Of a stretch of DNA of 64,000 bases, positions 35,567 to 44,678 are shown piece after piece. This DNA is from Clostridium sp. C8-1-8 (GTDB lineage Bacteria; Bacillota; Clostridia; Clostridiales; Clostridiaceae): assembly GCF_009928445.1 (NCBI RefSeq), contig NZ_JAABNO010000006.1, forward strand, positions 1 to 64,000, written 5' to 3'. How positions within the stretch are numbered: the first letter of the stretch is position 1; the number at the start of each line of letters is the position of its first letter. The position numbers were made by a program, and so were the translations under genes. Below the pieces are notes generated by a model. That model did no database searches, had not been told where the DNA came from, and worked only from the letters and a program-made list of their open reading frames with translations.

Positions 35567-38048
35567 CAAATAAATTTACATTGGAATCCTCAGCTTCTCC
35601 TAAATAGTATCCAACACCGCCATAGTTTATTCCATCTAATAGTTCTTCTTTTTTTATTCCCATAACGTCCATGGACATGGTGCAAGCCACTATGTTAATA
35701 CCATTATCAAGGGCAGCTTGTATCAGGTCTTCTAAAGATTGTATATTTTTATCCTTCATTACTTTTCTAATCATTTTAGCACCTAAACCAGCCATATTCA
35801 TCTTAGAAAGTGTAAGTTTTTTACTTCCTCTTGGCATCATAATGCCAAAGGCTCTTTCTATAATATTCTTATTAGATTTAACCTTTTCTGGCTTTCTGAG
35901 TATGTTTAATCCCCAGAAAGTAAAGAACATAGTTACATTTCTCCCCATTGCTGCAGCACCATTTGCTATAATGAATGAAGCTATGGCCTTATCTAAATCA
36001 CCTGAAAAAACCACTATCGTCTTTCCATCATTTACAACCTGATTACTTGTGATTGCTGTTTCGTTGCTTTCGAAAACACCCTTTCTAATAGAAGCTTCAA
36101 TTATACCTTTAGACTTTCTTATATCTATAACTTCATTGTTTGTTCTTTTACTCCATGCCTTAATATCCTCATAAAAGCCAGGGTCTGAAGCTCTAATGTT
36201 AAGAACATCCCCTTTATCTAACATATCAATAGAAGCCTTAACCTTCATCAAGGGTCCTGGACAGCTAAGTCCACAGGCATCTAACTCTACAGTTTTACCT
36301 TTACCAATAAGACCTTCAGCTTCATCAGATATATCTAAATTACAGATTTGTTGCAATCCATCTTCATTGTTAAAACTTTTAGTTTCTAACAATTCTTCAT
36401 CAACTTCATATTTCGATTGTATATAACTCTTATAGCCTCCAGATAAATTTTTTACTATAAACCCATTTTGGCTTAATATCCTAGATGCTACGTAACCTCT
36501 TATACCAACAGCACAATATACCAGAATTTCTTTATTCTTATCAAGTTCATTCAGTCTCTCTCGTAAAGTATCAAGAGGAATATTTCTTGATCCTTCTATT
36601 GCTCCATTCTCTACCTCGAGCTCTTCTCTAACATCTAGTAAAATCTGATTTTTATTATCAATTTTATCAAGTTCCTCGGATGAAACTACATTAGATAAGC
36701 CTCTGAGATTATTTTGAGCTATAAACCCAATCATATTTGCCGGTGATTTCGCCGAAAGATACGGAGGAGCATAGGCAAGTTCAAGTTCTGCAAGATCACT
36801 AACTTTTGCATTAAACTTTATAGCAGTTGCTATAACATCAATAAACTTATCCACACCTTCATATCCTAAAGCTTGCGCACCTAGTACCTTACCATCAAAA
36901 TCATATAAAAGTTTTATTGAAAGCTGAGTTGCTCCAGGATAGTAGCTTGCATGAGACATAGGATGTGCATACACTTTATTATAGTTTATCCCTATTCTCT
37001 TTAGAGTTCTTTCATTGTTGCCAGTAGAAGCTGCTGTTAAAGAAAATATCTTTAAAATAGATGTACCTATAGTTCCATTGTATTCTGAACTTACTCCGCA
37101 TATATTGTCAGCCGCTATTCTTCCTTGTCTATTGGCAGGTCCTGCTAAAGGTATAAAAGTTTCACCTCCATTAATATAATCCTTAACAGCAATGGCATCT
37201 CCTACAGCGAAAACTCCTTCCACGGAAGTCTTCATATGAGAGTCTACTAATATATGACCTCTTTCTCCTAACTTTATTCCCGACTCTTTTATAAATGCAG
37301 TGTCTGGAGAAACTCCTATAGCCAAAATAACCAAGTCTGCCTCAACTTTTTTACCGTCATTTAACGAGATTTCTACTCCTCTTTCATTATCTCTGAAGCA
37401 TTTAACTCCATTATTCAATATTAGAGATAGGCCGCTATAGATAAGCTCCTTCTCTGCTATAGCTGCCATTTCTGAATCAAAAGGTGCAAGTATATGAGGA
37501 GCAGCCTCTACTAATGTAACCTGAACCCCTCTTTCAGTAAGACTTTCAGCCATCTCTATACCTATAAATCCACCACCGATAACAGCTACCTTTTCAGCAC
37601 TGTTTTTATCAATAATAGCTTTTATCTTATCAGTATCTGCCACATTTCTTAACGTATATATCTTATCATTGCTAATCCCTTCTATATTTGGTCTTATCGG
37701 CTTTGCACCAGGTGAAAGAATAAGGTAATCATATGTTTCTACATACTCACTCTTATCATTACACCTCACTCTCACCTTTTTATTAGTAGTATCAAGCTCA
37801 ATAACTTCACTATTAACTCTCACATCTATATTAAATCTTCTCTTCATCGCTTCAGGAGTCTGAACTAATAACTTTTCTCTCTCTTTTATAGTTTCTCCTA
37901 TATAATATGGCAATCCACAGTTAGCAAAGGATATATGCTCTCCTTTTTCGAACATTATAATATCAGCAGTTTCATCTAGCCTTCTAATTCTCGCTGCGGC
38001 AGAAGCACCACCAGCTACTCCCCCAACTATTAACACTTTCTTATTCAT
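35562..38048 (-). CDS. CoA-disulfide reductase fused to rhodanese, TusA and DsrE-like domains
   Basis: The 828-residue protein joins four sulfur-handling modules. Residues 1-450 are an FAD/NAD(P)H disulfide reductase (VGGVAGGASAAARIRRLD; redox Cys44 in FANCGLPYYIG). A rhodanese follows (ILLDVREE; Cys in VYCAVGIRGYVASRIL), then a TusA/SirA domain (LDACGLSCPGPLMKVKA), then a DsrE/F-like domain (TIVVFSGDLDKAIASFIIA, NIVACTMSMDVMGI). This suggests it takes persulfide sulfur, passes it along Cys residues and reduces CoA or glutathione-type persulfides. GAGGTG supports the start at 38048. It follows an ArsR gene with an operator-like palindrome. Confidence 0.9.
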   Translation of the reverse strand: MNKKVLIVGGVAGGASAAARIRRLDETADIIMFEKGEHISFANCGLPYYIGETIKEREKLLVQTPEAMKRRFNIDVRVNSEVIELDTTNKKVRVRCNDKSEYVETYDYLILSPGAKPIRPNIEGISNDKIYTLRNVADTDKIKAIIDKNSAEKVAVIGGGFIGIEMAESLTERGVQVTLVEAAPHILAPFDSEMAAIAEKELIYSGLSLILNNGVKCFRDNERGVEISLNDGKKVEADLVILAIGVSPDTAFIKESGIKLGERGHILVDSHMKTSVEGVFAVGDAIAVKDYINGGETFIPLAGPANRQGRIAADNICGVSSEYNGTIGTSILKIFSLTAASTGNNERTLKRIGINYNKVYAHPMSHASYYPGATQLSIKLLYDFDGKVLGAQALGYEGVDKFIDVIATAIKFNAKVSDLAELELAYAPPYLSAKSPANMIGFIAQNNLRGLSNVVSSEELDKIDNKNQILLDVREELEVENGAIEGSRNIPLDTLRERLNELDKNKEILVYCAVGIRGYVASRILSQNGFIVKNLSGGYKSYIQSKYEVDEELLETKSFNNEDGLQQICNLDISDEAEGLIGKGKTVELDACGLSCPGPLMKVKASIDMLDKGDVLNIRASDPGFYEDIKAWSKRTNNEVIDIRKSKGIIEASIRKGVFESNETAITSNQVVNDGKTIVVFSGDLDKAIASFIIANGAAAMGRNVTMFFTFWGLNILRKPEKVKSNKNIIERAFGIMMPRGSKKLTLSKMNMAGLGAKMIRKVMKDKNIQSLEDLIQAALDNGINIVACTMSMDVMGIKKEELLDGINYGGVGYYLGEAEDSNVNLFV

Positions 38049-38159
38049 CTTGCACCTCACTAATTTTATTATTTATAGATGTAAACAGTTAGTACTAAAT
38101 CAACTTAATGCTAATTAGTTTTAATATATATAAAAACTTTTGCTAAATATAATGTTTTA

Positions 38160-38456
38160 CTATAAAGCTAACTTATCAATTTGCATTATTGCTTTAACTA
38201 TACTAGCTATCTTTCTATCACATACCCTATAAAACACCTCGCTTCCACTTCTCTGACCTTCAATAATTCCATAAGCTCTGAGTTTCTGAAGATGCTGTGA
38301 AACTGTAGATTGCGGCAAGCCTAAACATTCTTGCATATGACTTACGTTACACCCTTCATTCTCTACTAATCCTTTTATTATGCAAAGTCTAACAGGATGA
38401 GCAATTACTTTAAGCAACTCCGATATATCTTCTAGTTCTTTATAATTCATATCCAT
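38160..38456 (-). CDS. ArsR/SmtB family regulator, likely sulfur or redox responsive
   Basis: The 98-residue protein is a single winged helix: LLKVIAHPVRLCIIKGL, HMQECLGLPQSTVSQHLQKLRAYGIIEGQRSG, VFYRV. It has Cys at 25, 36, 44 and 79 but lacks the ELCVCDL metal site of classical ArsR. ArsR proteins of the BigR/SqrR type use a Cys pair to sense persulfides, and the linked fusion enzyme makes that likely here. It precedes the enzyme gene by 111 bp in the same direction. Its promoter contains a perfect palindrome. Confidence 0.82.
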   Translation of the reverse strand: MDMNYKELEDISELLKVIAHPVRLCIIKGLVENEGCNVSHMQECLGLPQSTVSQHLQKLRAYGIIEGQRSGSEVFYRVCDRKIASIVKAIMQIDKLAL

Positions 38457-38500
38457 AAATATTCTTCACTCCATTTAACATTTGTATATTAATATATTTA

Positions 38501-38530
38501 TATATTAGAATATTCTAATATACTTGTCAA
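38501..38530 (-). promoter_or_regulatory. Promoter of the ArsR-reductase operon with a perfect 22-bp operator palindrome
   Basis: On the minus strand TTGACA (38525-38530) and TAATAT (38502-38507) are exactly 17 bp apart. A 22-bp perfect palindrome (38501-38522, centre TTAGAATATTCTAA) covers most of the spacer and the -10. This is the placement expected of a repressor that blocks its own promoter. Confidence 0.75.
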
Positions 38531-38634
38531 TAGCTTTTCTTTTATATATTTATTGCTAGCAACATCCCATTAATTCTTTCACTTTCAAACAGTAAGGTCA
38601 ACCAGATATTATGACTTTATACTTTCCTATGCAT

Positions 38635-38674
38635 AAAAAATTCGCTGAAGCAATTTTCTTCAGCGAATTTTTTT
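38635..38674 (-). terminator. Terminator of the phosphoesterase operon
   Basis: The stem TTCGCTGAAG/CTTCAGCGAA has an 7-nt loop and is flanked by A and T runs, about 70 bp past the stop at 38745. Confidence 0.85.
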
Positions 38675-38744
38675 ATTTTTTGTATAACCTATATCTTTCA
38701 GAGAATTCATAATAAATATCTTAAATGAAATCTAAGTTTTAGAT

Positions 38745-39431
38745 CTATAGTATCTTTACGGGATTAAAATTTATAAAATCACAAGAAGTCATCACATATT
38801 CAACACCATCATGCATACCATTGATAACCCTAGAAAGTGCTGGACCATGTAGATGACCATATATAACTCTCTCCACCTTGTATTCTTTAAATATCTCTGT
38901 AAAAGCAGACTTTTCAAATTTTTCATTGGTAGGAGGATAGTGTATCATACATATAAATTTTTCGTATCCAGCCTTCTTTGCAGCATCTAGTGATAACCTT
39001 AATCTTATTTGCTCTCTGGAATAAATTTTTTCATCACGAGCAGAAAACTTATCACTTCCTGGACAAATCCACCCTCTAGTTCCACAAATTGCAAAGTCTT
39101 CATAAGAGAAGAAGTTATTCTGGATAAAATGCATGCCTTCATACATTGAATTGAGCTTAGATATACTGCTCCACCAGTAGTCATGATTTCCCTTTATGAT
39201 TATCTTTCTCCCTGGAAGATTATTAATCCAATCAAGATCATCCTTACTTTCATCTGCAGTCATGGACCATGAAATATCTCCACCTATTAAAACCGTGTCT
39301 TCTTTACCTATTTTACTTATCCAGTTTTCTTTTATCTTTTCATCATGTTTATACCAATTCTGGCCAAAAATATCCATAGGTTTATCAACATTTAATGCAA
39401 GATGAAGATCCGAAATAGCATATAGCGCCAT
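38745..39431 (-). CDS. Calcineurin-like metallophosphoesterase
   Basis: The product is about 228 residues and has the full metal-binding set: ISDLHL, IGGDISW, IIKGNHDYWWSS, MIHYPPTN and YGHLHG. This fits the YkuE/YpbG-like soluble phosphoesterases; the substrate is unknown. AAAGGTGA precedes the ATG at 39431. It begins 7 bp after the FlhB-like gene and is probably co-transcribed with it and the FliK-like gene, though no functional link is obvious. Confidence 0.87.
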   Translation of the reverse strand: MALYAISDLHLALNVDKPMDIFGQNWYKHDEKIKENWISKIGKEDTVLIGGDISWSMTADESKDDLDWINNLPGRKIIIKGNHDYWWSSISKLNSMYEGMHFIQNNFFSYEDFAICGTRGWICPGSDKFSARDEKIYSREQIRLRLSLDAAKKAGYEKFICMIHYPPTNEKFEKSAFTEIFKEYKVERVIYGHLHGPALSRVINGMHDGVEYVMTSCDFINFNPVKIL

Positions 39432-39438
39432 ATTAAAT

Positions 39439-39705
39439 TCACCTTTCGTCAATTAGTTTATCTATATCAGTTACATAGGCTATTACATGGGCTACAGCTT
39501 CATAAAGTTCATAGGGTATACTATCTCCAACATCCACATTTGATAACATATCTGCTAACTCTTTATTATAAACGACAGGTATTTTACTTTCTTCTGCCTT
39601 CTCTATTATCTTATCAGCAATTACACCAATACCTGCTGCAGTTACTATAGGAGCTTCCATATTACTTTCATACTTAAGTGCAGCAGCTTTTTTCCTTTGG
39701 TTCAT
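39439..39705 (-). CDS. FlhB C-terminal-like protein (EscU/YscU/HrcU export switch family, YlqH-like)
   Basis: The 88-residue protein equals the cytoplasmic C-terminal domain of FlhB with no membrane part: KKAAALKYESNMEAPIVTAAG, IPVVYNKELADMLSNVDVGD and IPYELYEAVAHVIAYV. In flagellar FlhB this domain binds export substrates and switches specificity after autocleavage at NPTH; here the site reads NMEA, so cleavage is not expected. AAAGGGTG lies before the chosen ATG. It is coupled to the FliK-like gene 124 bp upstream. Confidence 0.85.
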   Translation of the reverse strand: MNQRKKAAALKYESNMEAPIVTAAGIGVIADKIIEKAEESKIPVVYNKELADMLSNVDVGDSIPYELYEAVAHVIAYVTDIDKLIDER

Positions 39706-39829
39706 ATCATCACACCCTTTGCCTATTGCATCTATCGACATGTAACCTTACAGCCTGATTAATATTTATAGTTATAGAATAATTTATCTCATATATAATT
39801 ATAACAGATAAATATATAAATTATATATA

Positions 39830-42088
39830 TTAAACAGTGACATTTATGGCAGATATATTCTTATCATCGAAAAAGTTTCTACAGTTCACCAACGTAACTT
39901 CTTCAAGTTTCTTAGATACTACTATATTAGATACAAAACCCATATCTTTCAGTGCATTATTCAATTTAGCTTTTCCTAGCTCTAGAGGCTTAACAAATCT
40001 TTCTTCACACTTAATATCTACATTAAGTATCTTATTTTTAAGATTTAAGTATCCATCTATATTACCTAAATTAAATGTCTTTACAGTTACTACCAGCTTA
40101 ACATTAGTAGAATCAACTTTTTTACCGTCTTTTCTATTATCCTTTATTATAAGCTTGCATGGATAGTCCTTTTCTCTAAGCTGTAAGGGAAGATCTAAGC
40201 AATAGTATTGATTATTTATACTATTAAACACCTTAAAATCATTTATATTATTCTTTAATAGTTCCATGACTTTTTCTCCAAGCTTTTCAGAAAATACTCC
40301 TTCAAGCTGGCTCTTTATGTTACTGTTGATTTTATCCAAAACCTTAGCTTTTGTATTTTCATCTAAGTTTTTTATCTTATCTCCTAAAAGCTTGTCCAAA
40401 CCGTCCTTATTTAACAGGTTTTTAACTATATCAGTTTTCGAATCAATATCAGATAGATCACTTTTATTTGTATCTATAACTGTTTTAACATCATTAGCTC
40501 CAATGTCTACTTCTTTATATTGATCTTTTAGAACACTCTCAACTATATCATCTAGAGATTTACTCAAACTACCCTTAGAAACACTTGTAACGTCTTCTAA
40601 TTTAGATAATATACTTTTAAGCATATCTTTTATTTCAACATTTCTTCCAGATATCTGATTTTTTATAACTTCATTACTAGAAAGCTTAGCTCCTACTTCT
40701 ATTTTCCCATCCTGTTCAGAATTAGTTTCTGTCATAAAATCATTGTCAGTAACAATTTCTTTCTCTAAAACTGCAACTGCAGAATTATTAGTTTGAGAAT
40801 CTGATAAACCCCTAGAGCTATTGTTATTATTTATTTTATTAGTAGAGTCGTTAAATTTATTGTTCTCTACCTTAGATTCATTAATAAGTCTTACTACATC
40901 TTGTAGCTTATTAAAATCCTTATTAGATATATTAATTCTTCTATCTAAAATCTTATATATAGCATCCTCAACATTTGCTTTAGTAACTTGTCCATGTTCG
41001 TTATCAGCCGAAACCATAGCTTCCTTAATTGTATTCATTATATCTTTATCAGAAAGAGCTGCTACCTTGTTATCTAATGTTTCATATTCGCCATTCAATA
41101 CAAAGCTACTCTTATTATTAGATAGTACATCTCTCAATGTATATCTCAATATATCGTTGTCATTTGCAGTCATGGATTTAAGAAGCTGAAGTATGTTTAT
41201 TTTATTATTTCCAGAAGAATACAGGGTGTTAAGCATCTTTGCTTTTACATTATTAGAAGCTAATTCGCTTGGCGTTGCCTCAGTGCCAAATTTAGCATCC
41301 GAGATGATTTTATCCTGCATTATTGCTTTAGGTGTGATTTGTTCCTTATAAGTTGAATTATCAGGTGATTGTAACTCTAAACTTTTAAGTTCAGTAGTTA
41401 TACTACTTATGTCCTCAAAAACTTTAGAAAAATTTTGTGATAGTTTTTTAAAACTTTCTATATTATCCGAAGTTAAATCTATACCACTTTCCATCATCAT
41501 CATCAATTCATCTTTATTTAAAGAATTAAAACCAACGAAAAAGTCTCTAAGAAGCTTTTGTGCCTTTTTACCCTCTTCACTGTTTTTATCCATTCCCTTT
41601 ATAGCAAGATATCTTTCTATAAAAATATCTGCTTCTTTTGAATTGCCTTGAAGCTTATCTTTAAAATTCATAATGCTTTTAAGTCTTACTATGTTCTCTC
41701 TAGTAATGTGCATATCAAACTTTATCATAAGCTTTACTACATCCTTATCTTCTGGAGACAATCCTTCTGATTTGATAAAATCATCTATGGGATCAGATGC
41801 AGTGCTTCCACCTTTATCATCCCCACTTATAAGCTTAAGTTTTAACTTACCATCTACAAAACCCTCAACTTGAAATCTAACTAAACCCTCTTTCATTTCC
41901 TCTATAGGCGTATCAACTTCAGCGGCAAACTGCCAACCATCTACTAGTTTGACCATTACCTCTTTTTTGTCATCTAAAGCCTTTACCACTCTTCCAGAAA
42001 ACTTTTCTCCTACTTCAAATGTAAGTTTTGAAGATAGCTTCTTATTCCCAGTGCTATATACATTATTTACATTCCAAATCGCTGGCAT
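39830..42088 (-). CDS. Large FliK-like (hook-length-control-like) protein
   Basis: The 752-residue soluble protein has three parts. An N-terminal beta-rich stretch (about 25-85) is followed by a long low-complexity, Asn/Ser/Lys-rich helical region. The conserved C-terminal domain of about 130 residues (YCLDLPLQLREKDYPCKLIIK, GYLNLKNKILNVDIKCEE) resembles the FliK C-terminal/YlqG type. In flagella FliK measures hook length and contacts the FlhB C-terminus, and here the next gene encodes just such a domain. No other flagellar gene is near. GGGGGAGA precedes the ATG. Confidence 0.65.
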   Translation of the reverse strand: MPAIWNVNNVYSTGNKKLSSKLTFEVGEKFSGRVVKALDDKKEVMVKLVDGWQFAAEVDTPIEEMKEGLVRFQVEGFVDGKLKLKLISGDDKGGSTASDPIDDFIKSEGLSPEDKDVVKLMIKFDMHITRENIVRLKSIMNFKDKLQGNSKEADIFIERYLAIKGMDKNSEEGKKAQKLLRDFFVGFNSLNKDELMMMMESGIDLTSDNIESFKKLSQNFSKVFEDISSITTELKSLELQSPDNSTYKEQITPKAIMQDKIISDAKFGTEATPSELASNNVKAKMLNTLYSSGNNKINILQLLKSMTANDNDILRYTLRDVLSNNKSSFVLNGEYETLDNKVAALSDKDIMNTIKEAMVSADNEHGQVTKANVEDAIYKILDRRINISNKDFNKLQDVVRLINESKVENNKFNDSTNKINNNNSSRGLSDSQTNNSAVAVLEKEIVTDNDFMTETNSEQDGKIEVGAKLSSNEVIKNQISGRNVEIKDMLKSILSKLEDVTSVSKGSLSKSLDDIVESVLKDQYKEVDIGANDVKTVIDTNKSDLSDIDSKTDIVKNLLNKDGLDKLLGDKIKNLDENTKAKVLDKINSNIKSQLEGVFSEKLGEKVMELLKNNINDFKVFNSINNQYYCLDLPLQLREKDYPCKLIIKDNRKDGKKVDSTNVKLVVTVKTFNLGNIDGYLNLKNKILNVDIKCEERFVKPLELGKAKLNNALKDMGFVSNIVVSKKLEEVTLVNCRNFFDDKNISAINVTV

Positions 42089-42439
42089 AAGCTAATCTCC
42101 CCCACAAAAATTATAACTTTTAACTATTTCAAACTACGAACTAATTAATTGCATTTTATACTTTATACCCTCCAAATAGCCCCACTACACTATTATTTTT
42201 TAAATTATTACAGCTCCATTCATAATTTTATTATCGAGTATAAGAGGAGCTTCCTTTAATAGTAAATAATGTCCTATATCCATAATCCTACTAACAATTT
42301 TTCTTTTTTGCTTTCTCCAATATGTACGGGACATCAACACATAATTATGCACAGCTTTATCTAGGATATAATTTTCTAGGAAAAAGACGAGGTTTTTAAT
42401 TATACTTTTATCAGTGCTTTAAAATTCATGTGACATTCC

Positions 42440-42533
42440 TAAAAAATAAAAAACAACCACTTCAACACTAGATTTTTTAATTCTAAAAGTTTCTTATAGA
42501 AGTCTAAAAACATAAATCTAGATATGAAGTGGT
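42440..42533 (-). terminator. Long complex terminator of tyrS
   Basis: Outer arms ACCACTTCA/TGAAGTGGT and inner arms CTAGATTT/AAATCTAG make a 78-nt hairpin (42456-42533), followed on the minus strand by GTTTTTTATTTTTTA. This is unusually long for a terminator. Upstream, 42089-42440 holds only a weak reading frame. Confidence 0.7.
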
Positions 42534-42549
42534 ATATCTTTATATAAAT

Positions 42550-43770
42550 TTATTCTAATCCAATTTTATTGTAGTTTTTCTTGCCTCTTTTTATAAGAAC
42601 CGCCCCGTCCTTAAAGTCTTCAGCAGTTAATTCTCTCTTAAAGTCTGTAACCTTCTCACCATTTATTGATAGGCCACCTTGTTGAACTAGCCTCTTTCCT
42701 TCAGCTTTTGAAGGTATTATTGCAGTCTCAGCCAAAACCTCTAAAAGTGATGTACCAAGCTTTTCTTTGGTTATAGCTACTGTTGGCACATTAGTCATAT
42801 CACTTCCAGCTCCGAATAAAGCTTCTGCAGCACTTTGAGCTTTTAAAGCTTCTTCTTCTCCATGAATTAACTTTGTAACTTCAAAAGCAAGAACTTTTTT
42901 AGCGTCATTTATAGCAGCATCCTTTAAAGCTCCTAGTCTCCTTACTTCATCCATAGGTAAGAACGTTAATAAAGCTAAGCATTTTTCAACATCTGCATCT
43001 CCTACATTTCTCCAGTACTGATAAAAATCATAAGGAGAAGTTTTCTCAGGATCTAGCCATAAAGCTCCATTTTCAGTTTTACCCATTTTCTTTCCTTCAC
43101 TATTAGTAAGTAAAGTACAAGTCATTGCAAAAGCTTCTTTTTGCGACTTTCTTCTTATTAGATCAACACCTGCAATCATATTTGACCACTGGTCATCTCC
43201 ACCAAGCTGCATCTTACAGTCATACTTTGTATTCAGCTCATAGAAGTCATAGCCTTGCATTAGCATGTAGTTAAATTCTAAGAATGAAAGACCTTTTTCT
43301 AATCTCTGTTTAAAACATTCTGCAGTAAGCATTCTATTTACAGAAAAGTGTGTACCAACTTCTCTAAGGAAATCTACATAATTTAAGTTGAGAAGCCAAT
43401 CAGCATTGTTAGCTAGAATAGCCTTTCCCTCTGAAAAGTCAATAAATTTCTCCATTTGCTTTTTTATGCAGCTTACGTTATGTTCTATTTGTTCCTTTGT
43501 AAGCATTTTTCTCATGTCAGTCTTACCACTTGGGTCCCCAACCATAGCAGTTCCACCACCAATAAGCGCTATTGGTCTGTGGCCAGCTTTTTGCATATGA
43601 GCCATAAACATCATAGCAATAAAATGTCCTACATGAAGACTATCAGCTGTTGGATCAAAACCTATATAAAAAGTTATTTTCTCTTTCTCTAATAATTCCC
43701 TAGTTTCATTTTCATGAGTAAACTGTTTTATGTACCCACGCTCCATTAACTCATCAAGCACTTGCGCCAT
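42550..43770 (-). CDS. tyrS: Tyrosyl-tRNA synthetase
   Basis: The 406-residue class I synthetase has HIGH as HVGH in [14 protein letters not shown], the Tyr/ATP pocket ([23 protein letters not shown]), KMSKS as [12 protein letters not shown], and a C-terminal S4-like RNA-binding domain ([14 protein letters not shown]). It belongs to the TyrZ-like group with the KMGKT loop. GGAGGG precedes the ATG. No T-box is visible in the 237 bp upstream, in contrast to leuS and trpS here. Confidence 0.96.
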   Translation of the reverse strand: MAQVLDELMERGYIKQFTHENETRELLEKEKITFYIGFDPTADSLHVGHFIAMMFMAHMQKAGHRPIALIGGGTAMVGDPSGKTDMRKMLTKEQIEHNVSCIKKQMEKFIDFSEGKAILANNADWLLNLNYVDFLREVGTHFSVNRMLTAECFKQRLEKGLSFLEFNYMLMQGYDFYELNTKYDCKMQLGGDDQWSNMIAGVDLIRRKSQKEAFAMTCTLLTNSEGKKMGKTENGALWLDPEKTSPYDFYQYWRNVGDADVEKCLALLTFLPMDEVRRLGALKDAAINDAKKVLAFEVTKLIHGEEEALKAQSAAEALFGAGSDMTNVPTVAITKEKLGTSLLEVLAETAIIPSKAEGKRLVQQGGLSINGEKVTDFKRELTAEDFKDGAVLIKRGKKNYNKIGLE

Positions 43771-43939
43771 TAAAATCCCTCCAAATCTTGAGACATAAAA
43801 TTGTTTAATTATATGTCCATATGAAAACCAATAATTATAGTATATAAATATTCCAATTATTTATCAATTAAAAATTATTTAAAGTGAATAAAAAAGTAGC
43901 TGAAATACACTAGGATAAAATTGTAATTGACCTAGACAG

Positions 43940-43996
43940 TAAAAAAATGTAGCCATTATGTAGTACTATTACTAATTCTACATAACGGCTACCCAA
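43940..43996 (-). terminator. Terminator of the P-loop protein gene
   Basis: The stem TAGCCnTTATGTAG/CTACATAAnGGCTA with a 14-nt loop is followed on the minus strand by a run of seven T. Confidence 0.85.
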
Positions 43997-44007
43997 TATA
44001 TAAAACC

Positions 44008-44433
44008 TTAATTGGCCACCAATTCATATTTATTGTACTTTTTAATAAAATCAGGAGTTTCATTTTCATGATTAATACTAATGTATACGTTTATGCCAAG
44101 TCTATCAGCAAGCTCTTCTAACCTATAAAACAAATGTGCCGCATCTTCTATCTCACAATTAACAATATTACATAGTCCATCTACATAGATGTTCTCAATA
44201 TCGTAATCTTCTGAAATTATGCCGCACAAAAATCCATACATACTATCATAGCTCATCAGTTCCAATTCGCTAGTAGATATAAACCTTATTTTTTTGTCTA
44301 GTTGTAGCATGCATCTGCTATCATCATCGATAAAAACAGAATTACCTTTTTCGGTCAATACGTTTCTGTTTGCAAGACTTATTAGTTCCTTAGTTTTTCC
44401 AGAACCTCTCTTATTGCAGAATACCTGAATCAT
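44008..44433 (-). CDS. Small P-loop ATP/GTP-binding protein of unknown role
   Basis: The product is about 141 residues. A Walker A-type loop NKRGSGKTKELI lies at residues 7-18, and a possible Walker B-like strand (DIENIYVDGL) follows. It is too short for most known NTPase families, and I do not recognise a specific one. AAGGAGTGA supports the start at 44433. It is a single gene upstream of tyrS with its own terminator. Confidence 0.65.
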   Translation of the reverse strand: MIQVFCNKRGSGKTKELISLANRNVLTEKGNSVFIDDDSRCMLQLDKKIRFISTSELELMSYDSMYGFLCGIISEDYDIENIYVDGLCNIVNCEIEDAAHLFYRLEELADRLGINVYISINHENETPDFIKKYNKYELVAN

Positions 44434-44678
44434 TAGAATCACTCCTTAAATTTTATTATAATTTGGCTCAAGATTTTTCATAACCTATCACTTCGCTAAC
44501 TAAAAACTAGTAAGATTTTACGAAAAATCTTCAACTACTATTTAAGCTTATATAGATTATTAACCACAATTATCCAAAAAAATCATTATTTATTATGATA
44601 CCTAAAAATTAATATAATATTCAGACTTCTTTAACAATAGTAATATATTTTTAATTATTTTAAACTAAGTAATAAAAC

